Source: Yamagishiella unicocca
Taxonomy: Eukaryota > Chlorophyta > Chlorophyceae > Chlamydomonadales > Volvocaceae
Reading direction: 5' to 3'
NCBI GenBank assembly: GCA_003116995.1
Contig: BDSL01000013.1
Location: 62,001-126,000, forward strand
Length of the DNA stretch: 64,000 bases
The notes under the pieces are model-generated. The model searched no databases. It saw nothing but the letters and a program-made list of their open reading frames with translations, and was not told where the DNA came from. The first letter of the stretch is position 1, and each line of letters opens with the position of its first letter. Position numbers and translations under genes: made by a program. Below are positions 32,516-43,051 of this stretch, piece by piece.

Positions 32516-33506
32516 GTCAAACCCCCCAGGTAGCGCTTGGCAACCCCCCCATAAGGCGCACGAGCACGCAGCATTTGTCATCGCGGAAATCGACCAGGTC
32601 ACCCAGAGGGGCGTAATTCGGTACGGCAACCAGATGGTCGTCAAGCCGCTGGCTGTTGGCCGACCATCAGGGGCGACAATATAAACACTGGGTGCACGTG
32701 CCTCGCCCCGACGTTACCAAAAGCCTTCCACCGCCAAACTTACCGTGTTCGCGCCTGACACCTGCTGCCGGTCCTGCCTGCGAAAGCGTCTCTAGTGCCC
32801 TGGCTCATTTTCTTTGTTGCTGGGTGTTTTCGAGGGGCATGGGGCTGTTAATGACACCGAGCCATCGTGAATGCCCCCTCGCTGTGGGTCGACGGTACGC
32901 GAGCCCACTTGACCATCAGGCCCAACCGTAATGCTGCCTGGGCAGAAGGAATGCCTTCACCCTCCAGCCCCTTCCTGCTACCAGTTTAGGACTAAAAAGC
33001 TGCTTGGGCTCGAGAGCAAGGAGGGCGAGCGTGCTCGTTCGAATGTATGCACCCACCATCATGTGCCGCTCGATGCCGCTAGCTTGGTGAGGCTTGGTAC
33101 TGCTTGGCGTAGAGGAACAGGTCGCCGGGATGGAGTCTGTAAAGTAGGTAGCAGGGTTCATTTGTGAGGGGCGCAGGGTGTCGGGGACTCAGGGGGACTA
33201 GGCCCAAGAAGCCGGTCTCGTAGGGGCCGTTAGCTGAAACTACTTGGGTTATTGGGTTCCGCGTCGATGTTCTGGCTTGCCGTTTGGTTCCATGACTGGG
33301 AGAGGAGGTGCCCGGCCTGGTGCGGAGTTGGAGAGTCTAGGCGGGTGAACTCGCTTTGTCGAGGCACGTCTAATAGAACAGCGCCGTACCGGCCCAAAAC
33401 TATGTGTGTGTGCAGCTTGTGGGGGCTTGTTGGAATACCGTTTCATACGATTTTGTATAGGCTTCTACCTTAATAGGCACTACCTGCTCTCAACAACTTA
33501 GCCACC

Positions 33507-36500
33507 ATGCTTATTGCTGAGCATCGCACGCTGACAGGGTTTCGACCTACGAGCACTGCGTCCGCGATCGTACAACAACATTACGCTGTAGTAATCTGGC
33601 AAGCAGGGCGACCCAGATGCATGCTGCATGGCAGTGGATTCCGCCGCCCAATGAGGACCCTGGCGACGTCTGCAGCGGTGGCTGCAGTCCCTGAGATGGC
33701 GACTAACGCTCCTGAAGAAAATTCAGTTGTTTCCGGGGTCAAACGCAGTGAGGAAATGGAGCTCTTCTCCGAGCAGGCAAGGTCGAAACGTTAAACAAGC
33801 CGAACACGGGTCAATTGTGACCTCCAACTGCGTGAAACAAACCGTGAAACAAACCATGTCCCACGACCTAAAAGCAATGGCGCGTCTGCTGGAGTGTGGG
33901 TGCTGACGGTTTGGTTTACTCTGCCTGCCTCACAGCCGCTGGTTGCAGACTACCAGTACACGTTGAGGTACTTCAGGGCATTGAAGCAGCAGATTGGAGC
34001 ATGGAAGGTTCGTAATCGCGTCCTCAGGAGCCTCTTTGCGGCGTGCCGCCCCAATTGTGCTTCGACGCTGCTGTGCAGACTCCCGCGCGATGTTGTTGCG
34101 GCTCACCGCGCGGCAATGCCCCGGTGTGCATCGGGTGGCCGAGGGGGGGAAGGAGAGGGAGCAAGAGGGTTCTCACGGGGGGCCCTAACTGCCGGCCTGG
34201 CCAGTGACCGTGACGGGGCGGCTAGTGTGCGCGCAGCCCTCGCTTCAACGTCGCTTCTCGCATCACAGGTATGCGATCCCCGTTGCGCTCAGGCCTGGAT
34301 AGCCCAAATGGAACTTCCCGTCCTCCCCGCCGCTCTGCCGCTTCCGCCACCCCAGATCGCCTTCATGGCGGAGCACCGGCGGCAGCCCACAGCTCATGAC
34401 GCGGAGGACCAATGCGGGCAAGAGTTTGGCGCACTGTACGGCACATACTTGGAGGTCCGCGCACGACTGCTGGTGAGCCCTTCACGTTCGGGTGGTGGTT
34501 GGGGCGGGGTCCGGGGGTTACGTCTGGGTCAAAGCGCGGCAACCCAAACGCTGGTGCGACCAGGAGAGAACCTATCACAGTGTTAAACGGCGCCTCAATT
34601 AGCGTCACGCGACGTAGGGTCCTTGCAAGATACCCGCAGTCCCTTGGGTCGACCCAGCGACCCTTTTGCTTTTCGGAAGCGGTTGGGAACGGGAAAGAAG
34701 TCACTTGGTAGTGAGCAGCTTTGCGGTGTGTCCATTCGCTCCTTTGGGAAGCTCCCATCTTGGTCACCACCATCCCGCCCGTGCTGCCCTCCCTGGACAG
34801 GTGGAGGTGCCTCGCCTCAAAGAACGGCTCCAGGGAGCCCAGGGCACCGAGGGCAGCTCCCGGCACCAGCACCGGCAGCGCGGGGGTGCCGCTGCAGGTG
34901 CGTCACTCCAGGGGGGCCCAGGGCGGGGGACGGGGGGCACGTGCGTCACTCCAGGGGGGCCCAGGGCAGGGGACGGGGGCACGTGCGTCACTCCAGGGGG
35001 GCCCAGGGGGGGGGACGGGCGGCACGTGCATCACTCCAGGGGGGCCCAGGGCAGGGGACGGGGGGCACGTGCGTCACTCCAGGGGGGCCCAGGGCAGGGA
35101 AAGGGGGGCAGGGGCGGGGACGGGGAGCAGGGACGGGGACGGGGACGGGGACGGGGGGTCACACCCACCCCCGCTCCATCGTGGTTCTTCAGGGCCTTCG
35201 GCGGTTGAAACGGGTGGCGACCCTGACCAACGCCGACCCGGAGGCAGCCCCAGCTACGTTTGCTTCTGAACCCGAGTGCCCCCACTGCAGCGACGTGCAC
35301 TGCCCCCACCGCCAATTCAGCGTTTCATGGGAGATCACGGCCCCAACAACCCTCACTGCCCAGCCAGCGCACTGTTGCTCACACTGCTGCGCCGGCCCAC
35401 TCGTCATCTGCCGTGCTGCTCGTCGCTCGACTTTATCACCGCTTTGTCACGCCACGGTCATACCCTGTCGGGGTTCGGAGCGGCGCAGGCCACCCTTCGC
35501 GCTGTCCACTCATTACTGCCAACAGCCAACCTGCCGGACCCCGTCTAATGATACAAACGCCAGCACCATGAGTTTCAGGACCCCGTCTGATACAAACGCC
35601 AGCACCATGAGTTTCAGGACCCCGTCTGATACAAACGCCAGCACCATGAGGTTCAGGACCCCGACGGGCCCCGTGACTGGTTGTGACCGGACTGCGCAGG
35701 TGACCGCGGGTCCGTCAACGCAAACAGCCACTCGTCAAGCATCGCCGGCAGCAGCAGCAGCAGCGGGGCGGCCCCGGGGCATGCGGCCCACCAGCAGCAG
35801 CCGCAGCAGATGGTCGACTCCGTGGCTACCTGGCTGCGAGCTGATCGATACCGCCGCCAGCGGACAGTGGCGGCAGCCGCCTGGAGCGCCGTCTCAGGCG
35901 GTGCCGCGCCCGCGCCGCCGTCAGGGTTGGCAGCACCGGCAGCGGCCGGCGCAGCAGCAGGCTTCCTCTGGCCCCAACAGGACGCGGCGCCTACGGGAGA
36001 GGTGGACGTGGGGGCGGAGGCGGCCGGCGCCGCCGCCTCCGCTGCTGGTCCCGCGCAGGCCGCGTGGTTGCCGTACCAGCCGGTGATTCAGCTCACGCCA
36101 GTGGAGCAGTGGCTGCAGGCAGCCGGCGGCGTCGCGGAGGCGCCGGCGGGTGGCGGCGACGAGCTTTGGCGGGCTGGGGCAGGGCCCGGCGGCCTGGCAG
36201 TTACGGTAGACCCGTTTGCGGTAGACTCGGGCGTCGCGCAGGCGGCGGCCACCCTGCTGGGCACCTCTCCCCTCCCCGGTAGTGGCAGCAGCAGGGGCAG
36301 CGAGCAGGCGAGGGAGCTGCGGCCCGCAGCGCCACCGCACGGTCAGGAGGCGGCACAGCGGCTCCCACACTGTCCTCCCGCCCTGGCTCCGGCTGTGGCG
36401 GCGACGGCGGGGATGCAGGCGCCCGCAGCCCCTCGCGCGGACCCGGCGGCCTCCTCGCGGCGTCTGGAGGAGGACGCGCATCTGGCAGGGGACAGCAGGG

Positions 36501-36733
36501 CCAAGAACGCGCTCTTCGCGGCGCTAAAGTACAAGCGTGCGGGCAAGCCGGCAGCGGCGGTGAATGGTGCTGGCGAGGGGCAGCCCGGTGAGGGTGGCGA
36601 TGGCGGAGCGGGGTCAACGGCGGCGGTGGTGGTGGTGGTCGGTGAGGTGCAGCGCGGCGATGCGGTGGGGGCTTACTCTGGCAGGGTTCGCCAGCTGGAG
36701 GCGCTGCCCGAGGCCTTCTTGCTTTGCCCGTAA
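33507..36733 (+). CDS. Protein with a FAM13/Sld2-like helical motif, 5 exons, 515 aa
   Basis: Model exons are 33507-33747, 33949-34007, 34356-34472, 34801-34897 and 35700-36733; the sum is a whole number of codons. The ATG has a good context (GCCACCATG). Residues about 82-145 form charged helices with the pattern L..QI..W...F...H.R.P...D.......LY..YLEVR..L, which resembles the short motif shared by FAM13 C-termini and Sld2/RecQL4 N-termini. The exon 5 product is Ala/Gly/Pro/Gln-rich and ends with a basic helix (SRAKNALFAALKYKRAGKPA) and a hydrophobic tail. Function cannot be assigned from this. The junction from exon 4 to exon 5 is the least certain: an extra exon near 35190-35310, where CPHCSDVHCPH could be read, is an alternative. 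Confidence 0.55.
34898..35100 (+). repeat. 43-bp minisatellite in intron 4 of the FAM13/Sld2-like gene
   Basis: Five copies of a 42-43 bp unit containing GTGCGTCACTCCAGGGGGGC begin exactly at the proposed donor. Each copy carries its own GTGCGT-like start, so each could serve as a 5' splice site. Confidence 0.9.
35544..35663 (+). repeat. 39-bp triple repeat in the same intron
   Basis: Three copies of a 39-bp unit containing ACAAACGCCAGCACCATGAG. The unit is a multiple of three and encodes SDTNASTMSFRTP in one open frame, so it might be coding in an alternative transcript. Confidence 0.85.
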
Positions 36734-38013
36734 CGCCGTGACTAGAGGTGAGGTGAGGTGAGTGTCCGTGCTGTGGTCAGGGGTGGGCGCGCATCGTCAT
36801 GGGGCGGGAGGGCAGGGCGGCGAAGGGGCACGGGGCGCTTGCGCAGGTGTGGTGGCCTGCGGCCCTACCTGGAGCTGCAGTGATGTGAGTCCATGCGACG
36901 CATGCGAGGTGCTGAGCGCCGGGCTCTGGGCCACGGCTTGCGGCTGTTGTGGCTGTTGCAGCTCCTGCCATGTGTTTAGGAGTTCAGATGCCAGGGCCCA
37001 ATGTGGCAACGTGCAGGGTGGCGTGGCGGGGTAGGCCAAAGGGACATGTGGAGTCGTTTGATTTGGGATGCGTATTGGGGGCCTCTGACCTCCGTTCGCG
37101 TGCTGGCTGCGCCAGACGGGTGTGCGGCAGCGGACAGGTTGGGTCAGTGGCCAAGTTGATGATGACCGTCACGCATGTGCACGCCACCGTGTGGGCTGCA
37201 GGCAGGGCGACAGATGCATGGCCATTTCATAAACCCTAAAGTGCGGGGATACCCAGAAGGATGCATTGGAATGTGGAGTGCATCGAAAGGATTGAGGCCA
37301 TGTGAGCACTTATGGCGCCTCTGGCCGGCAGCAAGTTCCTTCGCGACATGGCCACCTTTGGAATGTCTCGCTCTGCTGTATGCAACCCCGGGGTCAACCC
37401 GGGATCGCGAGTAGACCCAATGTATGCAAGTTCCAATGTCAGTATGCGCGCATGTACCCATTGTCGTCATGGATGTAATCAATTGCGCACACACACGTGC
37501 CACTCACACGCACCGGTATGTACACGGAACCCCTACCTCCCTAATATTCAGCGTACGACCATCCAGAAGGTAGGGCGATCCCGCATGGCGACTCATGGGT
37601 CGCTGTACGTTCCACGAAATATGTACCGCGCATATGTAGTATATGTAGCAAATAAAGGTGTAAAGCGGTGGCCGGAGGGCGGACCGGACATGCTTCTCGC
37701 CGGACACGCTTCGAAGGACAGGCCTCACCCAAGGCGACTATGCAAGTGCATAACAACGCTCGAAGATGCATATAATCTCTCCACGTATGTACGCACTGTA
37801 ACAAAATATCTATGTATAGTATCGAGTTAAACGTGGTGCGCGACACCATGTGCTATATAGATCATATGTACCGCTATCAAGTAAGGTCGGCAGCCTACAG
37901 TACCAACGTTTTCACCAAAATCGGAAACCTTGTCGCCTATAATCACAACCTATAAAAATCTTCGTCACACAACTACATTTGCTTTGTTCCCATACAGACA
38001 TAAAACGCCTTAT
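36734..38013. other. Intergenic region between convergent genes
   Basis: It contains the 3' flanks of the FAM13/Sld2-like gene (plus) and the pherophorin-like gene (minus). No exon is recognised. It becomes AT-rich toward 37800-38000, as expected for 3' UTRs. A TGTAA (plus) is near 37799. Confidence 0.4.
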
Positions 38014-41000
38014 TTAGCACGCGCTCTGGACTGCCAGGTGGAGAGCCAACCAGACCTTGGCTGATGACGTTCGCGAACCGCTGAGCGCCAGCTCAACCTC
38101 AAAGCTGCCCGGGCCCCTCAGGGGGACTGAAGGCACCGGTACGGCAGTTGGCATCCAAGAGCCTGCAGACAGGTATGTACGAACGAACAAACATAGCGGG
38201 GGGGACTACTTCGTGACTGCTTGCTGCAACGCGCGCATAATAAACTAACAGTGTAATAAGCAATAAGGAACAAGCGATCGTTGGACGGGCCTTGGCGGTC
38301 GCAGCTAAGGGGCCTTATAGAGCGCCCATGCCCATGACAAAGCACGCACAACGAAGGACACAAGCGGTGCGCGCTTTCAACTTGAGTTATTTCCACGTGT
38401 ACACATGCATACACAAGCACACCGTGTACACATGAACACACGAGCAGTGCAGTGCAGAAGCGGGCAGCTGGAGGTGCGCGAGCGCTTGTGCTTACCGGGG
38501 GCTGAAGAGGTCAAGTCGGAATATCCCAAGTACATGTGCACGGCGGTGGCGGCGAGGTTGGAGTTGGGGATGGTGCCGGTGAAGCGGGCGGTGAGGTAGC
38601 TCGAGCTCACGCTGGTCCTGTGAGGTTAGTTGGGGATGCAGGGGGCCGTCAGGCCGATCAGTCGAGACTGTCACACTGGGTGCGTGTATGCACGGGGCCT
38701 GATAAACGAATAGACGATTCCCCGGCAACTGTATTCCATGCATGGCAGCTCTATTCCCCGGCAGTTTTAATCCCTGGCAGACGCTTAATGTTATGATGAG
38801 CAGTTGAATCGCATGCCCGCCGCCTCACAACCGATGCATGGGATACACGTGCACGCAGGGAGGAGCCACCTAGCTTGCTTGCAACTCACACACTGATCGC
38901 CAGGCCGCCGAAAGAGAAGCCCTTGGCCGCGTCGTTGTCCGCGCAGCCGGCGCAAATGAAGACCGAGTTGGCCTGCGTGTAGTACGTCTGGCCCACCGGT
39001 GGCACTGCCACGCTGAAGCTGCCGCCCCACCTGCAGCACGCGAATGCGATCCGGTAAGATTCAAAACTGTTGCCGCAAAGCCCCGACAGCTGGTCAAGTA
39101 ACGCACCCATCTATATCTCCCCTGCTCATTGATCAGCCGGTCGTGTATCCCCGCCGGACAACTAGCCAGGCAACAGTGCAACTCACTTGTTATTGTCAGT
39201 CACTGGCGACCAAATGAAGGCCACATCCTGTCCGTTTGAACTGACGGTGGATCCATTTCCATAGACAGCTGGTGCAGGGTAGCGCGGAAAGCCCCATGCC
39301 GAATCAGAGCAGCTGAGGACGGGGCTGGGCGGTTGTGGGCTGAGTGGCGCCGGCGGTCGCGGGCTGGGTGGTGGCGGGCTAGGTGGTGGCGGGCTAGGTG
39401 GTGGCGGCGGCGGGCTCGGCGGTGGTGGGCTAGGAGGCGGCGGAGGCGGCGGACTGGGCGGCGACGGGCTGGGAGGCGGCGGTGGCGGCGGGCTCGGCGG
39501 CGGTGGGCTGGGTGGTGGTGGGCTCGGCGGCGGGGGAGGGGGAGGGCTGGGTGGTGGTGGACTCGGCGGCGGTGGTGGTGGGCTTGGGGGTGGCGACGGC
39601 AGAGGACTGGGTGGCGGCGCTGGCGGCGGGCTTGGCGGCGGTGGGCTGGGTGGTGATGGGCTCGGCGGCGGAGGAGGAGGAGGACTGGGAGGAGGAGGGC
39701 TCGGCGGCGGCGGGCTGGGCGGCGGTGGGCTAGGTGGCGGTGGGCTGGGCGGCGGAGGGCTGGGCGGCGGTGGTGGTGGTGGGCTTGGGGGTGGCGGCGG
39801 CGGCGGACTGGGTGGCGGCGGTGGCGGCGGGCTCGGCGGCGGAGGTGGCGGCGGACTGGGCGGCGGCGGACTGGGAGGCGATGGGCTGGGAGGCGGAGGA
39901 GGCGGCGGGCTCGGCGGCGGGGGAGGGGGAGGGCTGGGTGGTGGTGGGCTTGGGGGTGGCGGCGGCGGAGGACTGGGTGGCGGTGGTGGCGGCGGGCTCG
40001 GCGGCGGTGGGCTGGGTGGTGGTGGGCTCGGCGGCGGGGGAGGGGGAGGGCTGGGTGGTGGTGGACTCGGCGGCGGTGGTGGTGGGCTTGGGGGTGGCGG
40101 CGGCGGAGGACTGGGTGGCGGCGGTGGCGGCGGTGGTGGTGGTGGGCTTGGGGGTGGCGGCGGCGGCGGACTGGGTGGCGGCGGTGGCGGCGGGCTCGGC
40201 GGCGGAGGTGGCGGCGGACTGGGCGGCGGCGGACTGGGAGGCGATGGGCTGGGAGGCGGAGGAGGCGGCGGGCTCGGCGGCGGTGGAGGGGGAGGGCTGG
40301 GTGGTGGTGGGCTTGGGGGTGGCGGCGGAGGAGGACTGGGTGGCGGTGGTGGCGGCGGGCTCGGCGGCGGTGGGCTGGGTGGTGGTGGGCTCGGCGGCGG
40401 GGGAGGAGGAGGGCTGGGTGGTGGTGGACTCGGCGGCGGTGGTGGTGGGCTTGGGGGTGGCGGCGGCGGAGGACTGGGTGGCGGCGGTGGCGGCGGACTT
40501 GGCGGCAGTGGGCTGGGTGGTGATGGGCTCGGCGGCGGAGGAGGAGGAGGACTGGGAGGAGGAGGGCTCGGCGGCGGCGGGCTGGGCGGCGGTGGGCTAG
40601 GTGGCGGTGGGCTGGGCGGCGGAGGGCTCGGCGGCGGTGGTGGTGGTGGGCTTGGGGGTGGCGGCGGCGGCGGACTGGGTGGCGGCGGTGGCGGCGGGCT
40701 CGGCGGCGGAGGTGGCGGCGGACTGGGCGGCGGCGGACTGGGAGGCGATGGGCTGGGAGGCGGAGGAGGCGGCGGGCTCGGCGGCGGTGGAGGGGGAGGG
40801 CTGGGAGGAGGAGGGCTTGGGGGTGGCGGCGGAGGAGGACTGGGTGGCGGTGGTGGCGGCGGGCTCGGCGGCGGTGGGCTGGGTGGTGGTGGGCTCGGCG
40901 GCGGGGGAGGAGGAGGGCTGGGTGGTGGTGGACTCGGCGGCGGTGGTGGTGGGCTTGGGGGTGGCGGCGGCGGAGGACTGGGTGGCGGCGGTGGCGGCGG

Positions 41001-43051
41001 ACTTGGCGGCAGTGGGCTGGGTGGTGATGGGCTCGGCGGCGGAGGAGGAGGAGGACTGGGAGGAGGAGGGCTCGGCGGCGGCGGGCTGGGCGGCGGTGGG
41101 CTAGGTGGCGGTGGGCTGGGCGGCGGAGGGCTCGGCGGCGGTGGTGGTGGTGGGCTTGGGGGTGGCGGCGGCGGCGGACTGGGTGGCGGCGGTGGCGGCG
41201 GGCTCGGCGGCGGAGGTGGCGGCGGACTGGGCGGCGGCGGACTGGGAGGCGATGGACTGGGGGGCGGAGGAGGCGGCGGGCTCGGCGGCGGTGGTGGTGG
41301 GCTGGGCGGCGGCGGTGGAGGAGGACTGGGTGGCGGCGGGCTTGGCGGCGGCGGGCTGGGTGGTGATGGGCTCGGCGGCGGCGGCGGAGGAGGACTGGGA
41401 GGAGGAGGGCTCGGCGGCGGCGGGCTGGGCGGCGGTGGGCTTGGTGGCGGTGGGCTGGGCGGTGGAGGGCTCGGCGGCGGTGGTGGTGGTGGGCTTGGGG
41501 GTGGTGGCGGCGGGGGACTGGGTGGCGGCGGTGGCGGCGGGCTCGGCGGCGATGGGCTGGGCGGCGGTGGTGGTGGTGGGCTTGGGGGTGGCGGCGGCGG
41601 CGGACTGGGTGGCGGCGGTGGCGGCGGGCTCGGCGGCGGAGGTGGCGGCGGTCTGGGCGGCGGCGGACTGGGAGGCGATGGACTGGGAGGCGATGGACTG
41701 GGAGGCGGAGGAGGCGGCGGGCTCGGCGGCGGTGGTGGTGGGCTGGGCGGCGGCGGTGGAGGAGGACTGGGTGGCGGCGGGCTTGGCGGCGGCGGGCTGG
41801 GTGGTGATGGGCTCGGCGGCGGCGGAGGAGGACTGGGAGGAGGAGGGCTCGGCGGCGGCGGGCTGGGCGGCGGTGGGCTTGGTGGCGGTGGGCTTGGCGG
41901 TGGCGGTGGAGGAGGACTGGGTGGCGGCGGTGGCGGCGGGCTTGGCGGTGGTGGGCTTGGTGGTGGTGGGCTCGGCGGAGGGGTTGGAGGACTGGGTGGC
42001 GGCGGACTGGGAGGCAATGGGCTGGGAGGCGGAGGCGGCGACGGGCTCGGCGGCGGGGGAGGGGGAGGGCTGGGTGGTGGTGGGCTTGGTGGTGGCGGCG
42101 GCGGGGGACTGATGGGCGGCGGGCTAGGCGGCAGAGGCGAGGGCGGGCGAGGACTTGGCGGCGGGCTCGGGGGCTTTGGGCTCGGCGGCAGGGGCGGAGG
42201 ATTCGGGGGAGGTGGGCTCGGCGCACGGCAGCTCGGGACAGTGGATAGGTCGACGCTTAGGCCGCACACCGCCGTGCCTCCAGATGGCGCACATCCACCC
42301 AAAGAGCCCCCGCAGCACTCGTTGGGACCATTACCGACGCCAGAGCAGGAGGAGCTGGGCAAGTTGCCCACGAGCACCCCGTCGTGGATCTGTGTCCATA
42401 TGGGGGGGGGGGGCAGCGGGGGCCGGAAGTAAGGCTTTGGTTCGGAAGCAGGCACGGGCCACGGGGACTTCGTTCGTCCACTTCTGTTGTGAACCGACTC
42501 TTAGGCGGACATGTTGACGACTGCCATCAAATGGAGCTTCGTGGACCTGCAAGGCACCTGTACGACACGCGCATGTGCACACACCCCGCCAATCGCACCT
42601 GGATCGGCAGCATGGTGAGGTTGGAGGGGATGGTGTAGGCGAAGATGGACACCGTGTCGCAGTTGTAGGGTTTTACGATCCCTGTCGCTCCACAGTCGAC
42701 CAAGGAGCATTGGCTGGAGCGGCAGCAGGCCCAGCTGAAGGTGCCGCTCTTGCAACCGCCCAGGTTGAAGGAGACGATCCGCGTTCCGCTGGTCGTGTTG
42801 ACATTGGAGCAGCTGACGTTGAGGCAGCCCTGGCCGGTGTAGACGGTGCTGTTGCTGCCGGTGAAGCTGCTGCAGGTGAGACACGTCGACGCCTGCTGCA
42901 GCGAACGCCGGCCGAAGGATGCTGCGGCTGCTGCTGGTACAGTAAGCAGGTAAAGGCAAGAGGCTACGATACAGAGCATGAGCGCCCGGGGAACTGGGGC
43001 CTCGCTCCGAGGTCGTCCTGCTGAAGGCATTCTGGGGCGACTGATACGCAT
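38014..43051 (-). CDS. Pherophorin-like hydroxyproline-rich wall/ECM glycoprotein, 5 exons, about 1367 aa
   Basis: Exons on the minus strand are 43051-42599, 42389-39187, 39066-38890, 38617-38496 and 38162-38014. A secretion signal (ALMLCIVASCLYLLTVPAAA) is followed by a Cys-rich N-terminal globule (CLTC, CLNVSC, WACCRSSQC, VDCGATG) that continues in exon 2 (CSGVGNGPNECC). A rod of roughly 950 residues then consists almost only of SPPPP and SPPPPPPP units, sites for proline hydroxylation and arabinosylation. A C-terminal globular domain ends with SFEVELALSGSRTSSAKVWL. Globule-rod-globule layout is that of volvocine pherophorins and Chlamydomonas cell-wall HRGPs; the globules are divergent, so the exact subfamily is uncertain. 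Both globules have an ACCR motif, suggesting an ancestral duplication. Exon 3 has a second in-frame acceptor at 39030. Confidence 0.85.
39350..42200 (-). repeat. Coding higher-order repeat of the Ser-Pro rod
   Basis: The basic unit is a few SPPPP-type codon blocks. Above that, blocks of several hundred bases recur almost unchanged; those starting near 40601 and 41105 are 504 bp apart, and the block from 39734 carries a related arrangement. This points to recent unequal exchange in the rod. Confidence 0.85.

Larger units (their letters stand above)
30538..33506. other. 3-kb gene-poor, AT-richer region
   Basis: I see no supportable gene. Frames here are short and lack GC-rich third positions. 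A perfect hairpin is at 31132-31183, a palindrome with direct repeats at 31431-31486, and a reversed copy of the dispersed intronic 5' motif at 32515-32495. The segment 32570-32690 has a short protein-like plus frame (EIDQVTQRGVIRYGNQMVVK), but no start or partner exon was found. Confidence 0.4.

Noticed and set aside
33000..33060. B-box-like GTTCGAAT suggesting a tRNA
   Set aside because: No A box at the right spacing and no cloverleaf could be drawn.
39333..42432. Long plus-strand ORFs (up to 335 codons) rich in Ala, Val, Gly and Trp
   Set aside because: They are antisense shadows of the Ser-Pro rod; the minus strand has the signal peptide, Cys-rich domains and consistent splice phases.
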